A program made the translations under genes and the position numbers. From NCBI GenBank assembly GCA_002730735.1, contig PCAU01000001.1, positions 296,361 to 360,360 on the forward strand: a stretch of DNA of 64,000 bases. Direction: 5' to 3'. This document shows positions 16,215 through 24,692 of the stretch, piece by piece. The first letter of the stretch is position 1, and each line of letters opens with the position of its first letter. Source of the DNA: Acidobacteriota bacterium. GTDB lineage: Bacteria > Acidobacteriota > Vicinamibacteria > Vicinamibacterales > UBA823. The notes under the pieces are model-generated. The model was given only the letters and a program-made list of their open reading frames with translations. It did not search any database and was not told where the DNA came from.

Positions 16215-17066
16215 CTAAGGCTGAGACAATTGCTTGAGCATCGCGGTTGCGACGGACTGCTCTTTGGAGCCTGGTTCGGCCTCGATGGCCATTTGCAGGT
16301 ATCGCCGCCCTTCAGACTGGTCACCTGCGGCGAGTGCGATCTCGCCCAGCTTGAGAAGAGGTTTGCTCCATGCTGGATCGGTCTCGTGGGCGCGCCAGTA
16401 CCAGCCGACCGCACGTTCGGCGCCCTCTAAGGCTAATTGTGTTTCGCCGAAGTTGTAAAGCAACTCACGGTTCAGGCTAAGGTCAAGGTCTAGCTCAGCC
16501 GCAAGCACGCCCTGATAGGCTTCTTGTGCCTCGGCGTACTGCGCGATGTTGAGGTAAGAATCACCAATTATTAGCTTAAGTGTTGTGAGTGCCGGGACCA
16601 TTACGGACAATTTCTCGTAGGCGGCAACTGCTTCCAGGTAGCGCTCAGCAGAATATAGCTCCTCGGCCTGTTGCAACTGTTCCTGCAGATCGGTCGACTT
16701 TACATTTGCTAAGGCCCCGAACCGCTCACCATAAGCGCCGCGGGCTAGGAACAAATTTATCTCGGGGTTACGGGCTATCTCTCTGACGCGCCGATGCAGT
16801 TGTGCTGGTGTGAAGCCAAGCGCTTTCGCAGTGAACATCCAATTGCCTGGCCGCAGGGTAACAAAGCCAAAATTCCCCCCGGAATCAGTTGTAGCAGTGA
16901 AGCTACGGTTACCGTTCTCAGCGGTGACTGATGCGCCTTGGATCGGTCTATTGCTCTCGTCGCGCACTGTGCCAACGACTCGTGTTTGCCCAAAAGCTAC
17001 CGTGCTAGTGGTAAGCCAGAAGGCCACGCATACAGAGAACAAACAGAAATTCGCTATGGTTTGCAT
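16215..17066 (-). CDS. Exported carboxypeptidase-regulatory-like plus TPR protein
   Basis: 283 residues. A signal peptide (FCLFSVCVAFWLTTSTVAFGQ) is followed by a beta-sandwich of the carboxypeptidase regulatory type (TRVVGTVRDESNRPIQGASV ... SGGNFGFVTLRPGNW, about 24-95) and then three to four TPR motifs (AERYLEAVAAYEKL, IAQYAEAQEAYQGV, GAERAVGWYWRA, EGRRYLQMAIEAEP). This architecture is frequent in acidobacterial periplasmic proteins of unknown function. ATG 17066 is supported by the AAGGTG ribosome site 4-5 nt upstream and by the signal peptide; a longer frame upstream is antisense to the next gene. Confidence 0.82.
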   Translation of the reverse strand: MQTIANFCLFSVCVAFWLTTSTVAFGQTRVVGTVRDESNRPIQGASVTAENGNRSFTATTDSGGNFGFVTLRPGNWMFTAKALGFTPAQLHRRVREIARNPEINLFLARGAYGERFGALANVKSTDLQEQLQQAEELYSAERYLEAVAAYEKLSVMVPALTTLKLIIGDSYLNIAQYAEAQEAYQGVLAAELDLDLSLNRELLYNFGETQLALEGAERAVGWYWRAHETDPAWSKPLLKLGEIALAAGDQSEGRRYLQMAIEAEPGSKEQSVATAMLKQLSQP

Positions 17067-17140
17067 ATAACACCTTGATGATATTGGATATCCGACCCCA
17101 ACCCGTCGGGCGGTTTCACTCAAGGCATCGTGTCTGCCAG

Positions 17141-17146
17141 TATAAT
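17141..17146 (+). promoter_or_regulatory. TATAAT box upstream of the NamZ fusion gene
   Basis: A perfect hexamer, 37 nt before the ATG at 17184, giving an expected leader of about 30 nt. No good -35 hexamer is present at 17 bp. Confidence 0.4.
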
Positions 17147-17183
17147 CCAGAACTCTGGTGCCTGTCGGCACCCGAGTATTGCT

Positions 17184-19568
17184 ATGAACCAACGTGGTGT
17201 TGTGATCGGACTTCTGCTCGGTGTACTGCTGAACACATCTGAGCTTATTGCTGGCCAGCGTACTGACGAAGCCAGGCTGGCACGAGTCGGTGTACTCGTG
17301 CGCGAGGCCATCGATGCGGGACAACTCCCCGGCGCGGTTGTTTTGGTCGGCCGTGGGGACGAGGTCGTCTATTTCGAAGCGTTCGGCGATCGTGCCCTAG
17401 TGCCGGCCCGCGAGCAGTTGACGCGTAACACCATCTTCGATCTCGCTTCACTTACCAAGGTCGTTGCCACGACGACTAGCGTAATGCAGTTGGTCGAAGC
17501 GGGCCAAATCCGCCTGACCGATCGCGTCGGGACGTTTATTCCAGAGTTTTCACGGTATGGCAAAGAGGGTGTCACCATTAGACACCTTCTAACGCACATG
17601 TCTGGTTTGAGGCCAGACCTCGATTTGGCAGATGAGTTTGAGGGTTACGACGAGGCGATTCATCGCGCCACCGAAGAAGTGCTGTTGGCGCCGCCGGGCA
17701 GACAGTTCGTTTACAGCGACATAAACTTTTTTCTACTTGGAGAGATTGTTGCGCGAGTTTCCGGACTACCACTTGACCAGTACGTACGAGAACGGATCTT
17801 CGTACCGCTCGGAATGGTTGACACGATGTTTAACCCACCAGTTGACGTCGTGCCGAGGATTGCACCGACTGAAGCCTGCCCACCCCTCGGGTGGCCTTGC
17901 AACGGACCCAGTTCGGTGATGCTACGTGGAATAGTGCACGATCCGACAGCCCGCCGGATGGGGGGCGTAGCTGGACACGCGGGTCTCTTCAGTACTGCAC
18001 ACGATTTAGCTATTTTTTGCCGCATGTTGCTAGGCAGGGTCGCGATTGGCGGTACGCGTTTACTCGCACCACTTACCCTGGCAAAGATGACCACTGTCGC
18101 GACCCCGCAGCACGAACGGAACCGGAGGGGCCTTGGTTGGGACATCGACTCGGTTTTCGCATCGAACCGAGGAGAACTCTTACCCGTCGGTTCGTTTGGT
18201 CACACCGGCTTCACTGGGACATCACTCTGGCTTGATCCCACGACCGATACCTACATCATCTTCCTGTCGAACCGCGTGCATCCAGATGGCAAGGGCAATG
18301 TTGTTGCTCTCCGTGCTCGCGTGGCTACGGCAGTCGCGGCCGCACTCACCGATGTGCCCCCAACCATAGGCTTCCAAGGGGGTGGCATGACCGGCGTCGA
18401 CTTTGGTGCGTCCGGAGGCCCTCCTTCGTCGACACCGCGGTCGGTGATGTCAGGTATTGACGTGCTTCGTGCCGACGGCTTCGCTGCGTTACAAGGCCAA
18501 CGGGTCGGTCTACTGACGAACCACACAGGTCTTGCGCAAGACGGGACCACGACGATTGATCTCTTACATGGTGCTGACAAAGTCGAGCTCGTAGCGTTAT
18601 TCAGCCCTGAACATGGTATCCGGGGGGTAGAAGATTCGGCCGTGGCCTCTGGCCGTGACAAGCGTACCGGACTGGCGATCCACTCGCTTTATGGTGAGAC
18701 GCGGCGACCGCTGTCAAGGATGCTCGAAGATCTCGACACCATCGTTGTTGATATCCAGGGCATTGGTGCCAGGTTCTACACCTACATGACCACAATGGCT
18801 TATGTCATGGAGGCTGCGGCTCTACATAATCTGACGATCGTCGTATTGGACCGGCCTAATCCAATTGGCGGCGTGGCGATCGAAGGGCCTATTCAGGACG
18901 ATACGGCGGTGGGTTTCACCGGTTATTTTCCAATGCCCATCCGTCACGGACTAACACTCGGTGAACTAGCTCGTCTCTTCAACGAGCAGCTAGAGATCGG
19001 TGCCGAGCTGACTGTTATTGAAATGACGGGCTGGATGCGGGACGCTTGGTTCGATTGGACCGGCTTGCGATGGGTGAACCCATCACCGAACATGCGTAAC
19101 CTAAATCAGGCGGCACTCTATCCGGGTATTGGTGCGATCGAAGGCACGAACGTCTCGGTAGGACGCGGCACAGATGCGCCCTTTGAGCAAATCGGTGCGC
19201 CCTGGATTGACGGTGTTGAACTAGCAGAACATCTCAACGCACGGAGTCTCTCGGGCATCCGTTTCTATCCTGTGGCGTTCACGCCAGAGAGTAGTAAGTA
19301 CGCCGACCAACAGTGCGGCGGTATTTACATGATTGTTACGAATCGAGACCTGCTGCGGCCTGTACGTGTGGGTCTCGAAGTGGCAGCCGCACTGTACCAA
19401 CGCTATGGTGACATTTTTGAAATTGACGCAGCTGCCCGTCTCTTTGGATCGCGTGACACGCTAAACCGTGTTAAGGCCAATGAAGACCTTTCGGCTATCG
19501 CGCAAAGTTGGGTCGCTGACGAAGCCGCCTGGCGCCGACTACGAGCGCCGTATCTACTGTATTACTGA
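17184..19568 (+). CDS. Secreted beta-lactamase-family serine hydrolase fused to NamZ/DUF1343 exo-muramidase
   Basis: 794 residues in two domains. A signal peptide (GVVIGLLLGVLLNTSELIAG) leads into a class C beta-lactamase/DD-peptidase domain (about 25-400) with SLTK at 89-92, the Y-S-D motif in FVYSDINF and the HTG motif in FGHTGFTG. Residues from about 430 to the end are DUF1343, the fold of NamZ exo-beta-N-acetylmuramidase, including QRVGLLTNHTGL, FSPEHGIRG with the conserved Glu-His, and VVLDRPNPIGG. NamZ releases terminal MurNAc from peptidoglycan fragments. The fusion would join peptide/ester cleavage with muramic-acid release in the periplasm. ATG 17184 fits the signal peptide. Confidence 0.88.
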   Translation: MNQRGVVIGLLLGVLLNTSELIAGQRTDEARLARVGVLVREAIDAGQLPGAVVLVGRGDEVVYFEAFGDRALVPAREQLTRNTIFDLASLTKVVATTTSVMQLVEAGQIRLTDRVGTFIPEFSRYGKEGVTIRHLLTHMSGLRPDLDLADEFEGYDEAIHRATEEVLLAPPGRQFVYSDINFFLLGEIVARVSGLPLDQYVRERIFVPLGMVDTMFNPPVDVVPRIAPTEACPPLGWPCNGPSSVMLRGIVHDPTARRMGGVAGHAGLFSTAHDLAIFCRMLLGRVAIGGTRLLAPLTLAKMTTVATPQHERNRRGLGWDIDSVFASNRGELLPVGSFGHTGFTGTSLWLDPTTDTYIIFLSNRVHPDGKGNVVALRARVATAVAAALTDVPPTIGFQGGGMTGVDFGASGGPPSSTPRSVMSGIDVLRADGFAALQGQRVGLLTNHTGLAQDGTTTIDLLHGADKVELVALFSPEHGIRGVEDSAVASGRDKRTGLAIHSLYGETRRPLSRMLEDLDTIVVDIQGIGARFYTYMTTMAYVMEAAALHNLTIVVLDRPNPIGGVAIEGPIQDDTAVGFTGYFPMPIRHGLTLGELARLFNEQLEIGAELTVIEMTGWMRDAWFDWTGLRWVNPSPNMRNLNQAALYPGIGAIEGTNVSVGRGTDAPFEQIGAPWIDGVELAEHLNARSLSGIRFYPVAFTPESSKYADQQCGGIYMIVTNRDLLRPVRVGLEVAAALYQRYGDIFEIDAAARLFGSRDTLNRVKANEDLSAIAQSWVADEAAWRRLRAPYLLYY

Positions 19569-19652
19569 GCTGCTAGTAGCTTGGTACCTACTCTTGGAAT
19601 CAAGTATCGGTCTTGGAACAACAGCAAAGAAGGGTGCCTGGAGCACGGCGGC

Positions 19653-20075
19653 TTAGGTCGGTAGCATGTATAGCATTCCATAAACGACGACCCCGGTAAC
19701 CGAAACGTAAAGCCAGATCGGAAACGTCCAGCGCGCGATCGCTTTGTGACCTATATCATCGCGCCGGAGGCCGCGGCGTAGAGTCACGACCGCCATCGGC
19801 ACGACGGCGATGGCTAGGACAACGTGGGTTGCCAGAATAACAAAATACACGACACGAATTATCCCGGTACCCGTGAATGCCCGAGATCCTATGTTCACGT
19901 GGTAGATGACGTATGAGACCAAGAACAGCACTGACATTGAGAAGGCGGCTAACATTAGGGCGCGATGCCTGACGACATTACCCTTACGGATCATGACATA
20001 AGCAGAGACCAGCAGTATCCCCGCGAGGGCGTTCAACGTGGCGTTGAGCAACGGGAGATCTGAAATCTCTAACAT
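19653..20075 (-). CDS. DUF420 membrane protein (CtaM/YozB-like)
   Basis: 140 residues with four predicted transmembrane helices. Conserved family blocks are visible: LNALAGILLVSAYVMIRKG, HRALMLAAFSMSVLFLVSY, YHVNIGS and FPIWLYVSVTGVVVYGML, with histidines in the helices that could bind heme or copper. The Bacillus homologue YozB/CtaM is needed for maturation of a heme A-containing oxidase. Its place as last gene of the ctaA-ctaB-ABC group supports a role in oxidase assembly. No oxidase subunits are in the window. Confidence 0.85.
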   Translation of the reverse strand: MLEISDLPLLNATLNALAGILLVSAYVMIRKGNVVRHRALMLAAFSMSVLFLVSYVIYHVNIGSRAFTGTGIIRVVYFVILATHVVLAIAVVPMAVVTLRRGLRRDDIGHKAIARWTFPIWLYVSVTGVVVYGMLYMLPT

Positions 20076-20094
20076 CGATGGTTTCCTCTACAGA

Positions 20095-20868
20095 TTAGCG
20101 GCCTCGTTTGCTGCGCACGAACAGAATGCCTATTGCAGCTGTTGCGCAACCAAACACGAAGACTACGATCAAAGACATCGCGAATGACGGTAGCCCTCCC
20201 CCTGTTACGGAGGTCCCTCCTGTCAGAACTACCCGTAATGCCGTGACTCCGTAAGTCATTGGATTGGCCCACATGATTGCGCGGATCCACCATGAGGCGC
20301 CCTCTGCAGGAAAGACTGCTCCCGACAAGAGCCACATCGGTACCAGCACTAGATTCATGACGGCGTGAAAACCCTGCGTAGAATCAAGCTGCCACGCAAC
20401 CAGAAAGCCTAAACCGGTCAGTGCGAAAGCCAGCGTGAGTAGTGCCACGACGAGGGGCAGTATCAAGTCGGCTCGGAGATCAATGCCAGTGGCAGGTGCG
20501 AGCAACAGAAAAAGCATCGCTTGTATTACAGCGAGCGTGGTGCCGCTGAGAATTTTACCCACGACGATGGTTGTCCTCGGCACCGGCGCCACCAGCACTC
20601 CTTGTAAAAAGCCTTCACGTCGGTCTTCAATGACTGAAATCGTTGAGAAAATGGCGGTGAAGAGCACAATGAGCGCAAGCGTGCCTGGAAAGAAGTATTG
20701 CAGATAGTTCACTGGTGCGTCGGCGTTGACGCGAAATGACGACCCTAGTCCGGAACCCAGCAGCAGCCAGAAGACGACCGGGGTACCGAGTGCGCCGATA
20801 ACTCGACTGCGCTGCCGGTAGAATCGGATAATGTCGCGGGCCCACAAGCTATAGGTGGCAAGTAGCAT
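20095..20868 (-). CDS. ABC-2 type transporter permease
   Basis: 257 residues with six predicted membrane helices. It has the ABC-2 pattern: an N-terminal amphipathic segment, helix pair (VIGALGTPVVFWLLLGSGL), the EDRREGFLQGVLVAPV cytoplasmic coupling helix, and the C-terminal MWLLSGAVFPAEGASWWI block. It pairs with the ATPase encoded 10 bp upstream. Position between ctaB and DUF420 suggests export of something needed for cytochrome oxidase biogenesis (heme, copper chaperone or lipid), but the substrate cannot be read from the sequence. Confidence 0.87.
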   Translation of the reverse strand: MLLATYSLWARDIIRFYRQRSRVIGALGTPVVFWLLLGSGLGSSFRVNADAPVNYLQYFFPGTLALIVLFTAIFSTISVIEDRREGFLQGVLVAPVPRTTIVVGKILSGTTLAVIQAMLFLLLAPATGIDLRADLILPLVVALLTLAFALTGLGFLVAWQLDSTQGFHAVMNLVLVPMWLLSGAVFPAEGASWWIRAIMWANPMTYGVTALRVVLTGGTSVTGGGLPSFAMSLIVVFVFGCATAAIGILFVRSKRGR

Positions 20869-20877
20869 TGCGTTGGC

Positions 20878-21837
20878 TTAATGCAATTGCTCGCCGGTGT
20901 AGTGAATGAACACGTCTTCAAGCGTTGGTTTGCCGAAGGTGATCGTATCAATCTCACCGGGAAATGCTTCGACGAGCTCCGGGACAAATTCATGCGCTTG
21001 CGCGCGTTCCAACCGGAGAGCTTCATCGATGATCTCTACGTGCTGGTCAAAGCGTTGGGTAACTTTCTGCGCTAGTGACGAGAGGTCCTTACCGGTGACG
21101 AGAATCATATCGCCCCCGATCTCTGATACCAGCGCTTCCGGAGTACCTGATGCGACTAATCGACCTTTATGAAAAATTCCTACACGGTCGCACTGCGCGG
21201 CTTCGTCCATCAAGTGCGTGGCCACGATAATAGTCGTCGACTCAGTCTGGCGCAGATGTCGTAGATGCTCCCAGACCTCGTGCCGTGCACCAGGGTCGAG
21301 ACCATTACTCGGCTCATCAAGGAGAAGAAGTAGTGGTTTGGTGAGTAGCGTCTTAGCCAATTCCACACGCCGTTGCAGTCCGCCGGACAAGGTGCTCACC
21401 AGGTCGCTCGCGCGGTCGGTTAGGTTGACGAGCGAGAGCACCTCGTCAATTCTTTGGTTGAGTGATTTACCGTACAGGCCATATAAATGGCCGTGGTAAT
21501 AGAGATTTTCAACAACACGGAGGCGATCGTCGAGCGCCGGTGACTGGAAGGTCATACCGATGCAACGACGCACAGCGTCGGGGTTGGTAGCTACGTCGTG
21601 TCCGAATACGCGGACCGTTCCGTTGATAGGGGTCAGCAGTGTGGCAGCAATCCGAAAGAAAGTCGTCTTGCCACCCCCGTTCGGACCCAGAAGTCCAAAA
21701 CTTTCGCCAGGCGCTACATCGAAGCTGACCGATTGGAGCACTTGACGGTCACCGTAGCGGTGATTCAGGCCGATGACGTTTAATGCCGATTGAAGGCCTG
21801 GACGGGACGCCGGGGTAGGCGAAATCGGTTCAGCCAC
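20878..21837 (-). CDS. ABC transporter ATP-binding protein
   Basis: 319 residues. Walker A is GPNGGGKTT (the usual GxGKST variant), the signature motif is LSGGLQRRVELAKTL, Walker B is LLLLDEPSNGLDP, and the H-loop is VATHLMDEA. A C-terminal extension of about 70 residues follows the NBD, as in drug-efflux and NodI-like exporters. It overlaps the end of ctaB by 8 bp and precedes the permease by 10 bp, so all are one operon. It energises export by the neighbouring ABC-2 permease. Confidence 0.92.
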   Translation of the reverse strand: MAEPISPTPASRPGLQSALNVIGLNHRYGDRQVLQSVSFDVAPGESFGLLGPNGGGKTTFFRIAATLLTPINGTVRVFGHDVATNPDAVRRCIGMTFQSPALDDRLRVVENLYYHGHLYGLYGKSLNQRIDEVLSLVNLTDRASDLVSTLSGGLQRRVELAKTLLTKPLLLLLDEPSNGLDPGARHEVWEHLRHLRQTESTTIIVATHLMDEAAQCDRVGIFHKGRLVASGTPEALVSEIGGDMILVTGKDLSSLAQKVTQRFDQHVEIIDEALRLERAQAHEFVPELVEAFPGEIDTITFGKPTLEDVFIHYTGEQLH

Positions 21838-22723
21838 CTAACAACCGCGAGGAAATCAGGAGCACCCACAGGAGGGGCAGATAGACGAGCGATCCGAAGA
21901 AAAGATTGCGGGCGTTCTGCGTGGACCGGTGCCAGGCGAACCGTACAGAGAGCGCGGCGAAGCCGAAGCCGAGAAAGGCCGTACCAAGCAAATATGGGGT
22001 GCCAGCCATACCGACCCACACCGGAGCGAGACTAACTGGCAACAGGCCGGCGAGAAAAAGAAGCACGTGCCTAGCTGTACGCCGTCCGCTTGGTTCAACG
22101 ACTGGCAAAACCTGAAATCCCGCACGAGCGAAATCCTCACGGTAGATCCACGCGATTGCGAGAAAGTGTGGGATCTGCCAGAGGAAGACGATGCCGAATA
22201 ACACCCACGCCTCAAGAGTCATCGAGCCATTTGCTGCCACCCAGCCTAGCGCAGCCGGTAAAGCGCCAGGCACAGCACCAACCACGGTGGCGAAAGGAGT
22301 GCGGCACTTCAGTGGTGTGTAAATCAGAACGTAAGTGACTATTGTCGCTAGAGCGAGGCCGGCGGCAAGTGGACGCGTATAGGTCAGGACAGCCAATCCG
22401 ATCAGAGAAAGTGCGATGCCAAATCCCCGCGCCTCCGCTGGTAACAGTCGACCGCTAGGTAGCGGCCGATGCCGGGTCCTAAGCATCAGGCCGTCTGCCT
22501 TCCTCTCGTAAACCTGGTTGAGTGCGGAGGCACCACCGGCGACCAGCGCTGTTCCAATTATCGTTGGTCCGATAAGCCACACTACACCGGCGTCAGGGGC
22601 CGCCAGATAGAAACAGACGGTCGTTGTAACTAAGACGAGGGAGTTCAAACGTGGCTTCGTAAGTGCAATGAAGTCGGCGATGCGACTTCCCGGAACAGCT
22701 ATTGCCACCGCACTGATTTTCAC
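21830..22723 (-). CDS. ctaB: Protoheme IX farnesyltransferase (heme O synthase)
   Basis: 297 residues, UbiA-superfamily prenyltransferase with about nine helices. It farnesylates heme B to heme O. The first Asp-rich motif is NQVYERKADGLMLRTRHRPL (N and the acidic residues, then the RTxxRPLPSG signature); the second lies in the WRHSTQ-type loop region IYREDFARAGF. The start is GTG 22723, overlapping the ctaA stop as GTGA. Together with ctaA it makes heme A for an aa3- or ba3-type oxidase encoded elsewhere. Confidence 0.93.
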   Translation of the reverse strand: MKISAVAIAVPGSRIADFIALTKPRLNSLVLVTTTVCFYLAAPDAGVVWLIGPTIIGTALVAGGASALNQVYERKADGLMLRTRHRPLPSGRLLPAEARGFGIALSLIGLAVLTYTRPLAAGLALATIVTYVLIYTPLKCRTPFATVVGAVPGALPAALGWVAANGSMTLEAWVLFGIVFLWQIPHFLAIAWIYREDFARAGFQVLPVVEPSGRRTARHVLLFLAGLLPVSLAPVWVGMAGTPYLLGTAFLGFGFAALSVRFAWHRSTQNARNLFFGSLVYLPLLWVLLISSRLLGG

Positions 22724-23685
22724 CTAACTACCCCTGCTGACGACGTCTCGGGCAGTGCTACTGAGGTGTTGCTTAAGGGCATATCCGAGAGTCGGTGGCG
22801 GTGCACCAAGAGTGTCAAGAGGACAACCGTTGCCAGAAGTGCCGCTCCAGTCGCGACATGTGCCGTGTTGATACCCACTTGACGTTCTGAAAGCACAGTG
22901 AGAGCACCCAGCGTGAACTGAACCGTCACGAGCCCAATGAGCAGCCAGGCCAGTCGCCGTAGTTCCAATCGGTGCCGGTGATGCACCAGCACGTGCCCCG
23001 CTGTTGCTACGACCGCCAATGTTACAAGGACGGCACCAATCCGATGCCCGAAGTGAATGGCGATTGGCCAACTCCATTCAGGTGGGACAAGATGCCCAAA
23101 AGCTAAGGGAAAATCTGGAATCGCCAATCCGGCGCCGGTGTGTCGCATTATGGCCCCGACAAGGACCTGCACGTAGACCACAGCCACCGTTCCGATGGTC
23201 AACCGCGCTAGCATCCGATCGGCAATGGGTGCGGCCGTCCCGGTGTGCCAACGTGGTGACGTGAACAATGCGAGGGCCACTGTCAGGCAGAAGACAAGCT
23301 GAGCGAGCCCAGCGTGTGCGACGGAGATGGGTGTTGGTAAAAAGTAGAGCACCGTGACACCTCCGAGCGTGCCCTGCAGTATAACCGCGCCGAGAGCAAC
23401 CCAAGCTAGATATCGCACCCAGCGACGACCATCAACACGTGAGAACCACACAGCCAATCCGATCATCAGGATTCCTACAGCACTCGCGATTAGCCGGTGT
23501 CCATGCTCGTACAAGATCCCGCCTACCATCTTCGACAGCGGGAAGCTGAACATGAAGTAACCATAAGTATTTGGCCAGTCTGGGACCGCCAGCCCAGAGT
23601 CTGTGCTAGTGACCAAGGCGCCGGCCGTGATGAGTAGCAACGTAGCTGTGGCGACGAAAATTGTGAACCTATGGAGCGAGGCCAT
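22720..23685 (-). CDS. ctaA: Heme A synthase (COX15/CtaA)
   Basis: 321 residues with eight predicted helices in two homologous halves. It oxidises the heme O methyl to the formyl of heme A. Conserved heme-ligand histidines are visible in YEHGHRLIAS, VAHAGLAQL, IHFGHRIGA and NTAHVATGA. The N-terminal block ALVTSTDSGLAVPDWPNTYG is typical, and the second half repeats it as GAGLAIPDFPLAFG. The cysteine pair found in Bacillus CtaA is not present. It is the first gene of the ctaA-ctaB-ABC-ABC-DUF420 operon and lies after a terminator that separates it from the lipoprotein gene. Confidence 0.93.
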   Translation of the reverse strand: MASLHRFTIFVATATLLLITAGALVTSTDSGLAVPDWPNTYGYFMFSFPLSKMVGGILYEHGHRLIASAVGILMIGLAVWFSRVDGRRWVRYLAWVALGAVILQGTLGGVTVLYFLPTPISVAHAGLAQLVFCLTVALALFTSPRWHTGTAAPIADRMLARLTIGTVAVVYVQVLVGAIMRHTGAGLAIPDFPLAFGHLVPPEWSWPIAIHFGHRIGAVLVTLAVVATAGHVLVHHRHRLELRRLAWLLIGLVTVQFTLGALTVLSERQVGINTAHVATGAALLATVVLLTLLVHRHRLSDMPLSNTSVALPETSSAGVVR

Positions 23686-23709
23686 ACGTCGTTAAACAGG
23701 CGGGATGTG

Positions 23710-23735
23710 AAAACGACGGAGGGATCCTCCCTCCG
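23710..23735 (-). terminator. Rho-independent terminator of the cupredoxin-like lipoprotein gene
   Basis: On the minus strand an 8-bp stem CGGAGGGA/TCCCTCCG with a 3-nt loop is followed by CGTTTT. It lies 20 bp after the stop of the lipoprotein gene and 25 bp before ctaA, so it insulates the ctaA operon. Confidence 0.8.
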
Positions 23736-23753
23736 CCGCGCCCACTTAAAATG

Positions 23754-24527
23754 CTAGCTAACCGTAAAGGTAAACGAGACCTCAACGGTTTCGTTCTCAA
23801 CCACGGTGACGTTCTGAGTCTGAGTACCTAACATTTCATGCCAAGCCTCGATCGTGTAGTCGCCCGGGGGTAGTGTGTTCAATGCAAACGCACCACCGTT
23901 ACCGCTCACGCCGAAGTACGGGTGATCCAACACGCCCACATAGGCGTTCATCCAACCGTGCACGTCGCACTTAAACGGCACCATAACCTCAACTGTTTCG
24001 AATGCGGTGTCGTAGGTCATGCCTTCGATCGGTTGGCCGGTGTTGAATTCACGGTTATTTGCTGGCATTGCGTGAATGTTGTGCAGCGTTGGGTCACCGT
24101 TGCTCACTGTCAGGGTCTGGCCCGCCTGGATCCCGAAGACATGCGGCGTATAGCGGCAACCATTTTGGTCAAGCATAACGGGTTCAGAGGGAGTAGGAAA
24201 CGACCGGCTACCAAGACCTTCCTTAACGTAGACAAACACGTTATTGAGTGAACCGTCCTCCCCGACGACGTAGTATTCCGTACTGGTGTTGTTGCCAGAC
24301 TCCTGTGCGCAAACAGGATCAGAATTCATCCGAATAGTTTCGGCCTCAGGGGGTGTGCCTTCAAGCATGACCGTGCCGGTTATGTTGCCTTCAGCAGCGC
24401 TGTCGACCGCAGACGCAACCGGCGCTTCAGGTTCAGATTCGGCCGGGGCTTCCGAGCCACCACCACACGCCACTGTTAGGACCAACGCCATTATCGAAAC
24501 CAGCAGCCACGACTTTCGTACATCCAT
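23754..24527 (-). CDS. Cupredoxin-like lipoprotein with carboxypeptidase-regulatory C-terminus
   Basis: 257 residues. A lipoprotein signal ends LVLTVAC with the lipid Cys near residue 20, followed by a Glu/Pro/Ala-rich linker. The middle domain (about 50-200) has a cupredoxin-like metal site: a His in NIHAMPANN, then PFKCDVHGWM offering Cys, His and Met in the C-x2-H-x2-M pattern of blue copper sites. The last 60 residues (GNGGAFALNTLPPGDYTIEAWHE) are a carboxypeptidase-regulatory beta-sandwich. A periplasmic electron carrier or copper donor for the oxidase made with ctaA/ctaB is the inference. ATG 24527 is used because it opens the signal peptide. Confidence 0.78.
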   Translation of the reverse strand: MDVRKSWLLVSIMALVLTVACGGGSEAPAESEPEAPVASAVDSAAEGNITGTVMLEGTPPEAETIRMNSDPVCAQESGNNTSTEYYVVGEDGSLNNVFVYVKEGLGSRSFPTPSEPVMLDQNGCRYTPHVFGIQAGQTLTVSNGDPTLHNIHAMPANNREFNTGQPIEGMTYDTAFETVEVMVPFKCDVHGWMNAYVGVLDHPYFGVSGNGGAFALNTLPPGDYTIEAWHEMLGTQTQNVTVVENETVEVSFTFTVS

Positions 24528-24692
24528 TGAAACTCTCCTGACACGAAGTAAGGGGAAAAACACCGCAGGCCGCTCAGTTCGTCGTCTCGCGGCAACCTCC
24601 AAAACCAGATCAATATCACACGCACCGACCGCAGTAAATGGTTGAAACACTCTAGCGGAGCTTATCTAGCCTATGTGCGAACGCAATGTCAG

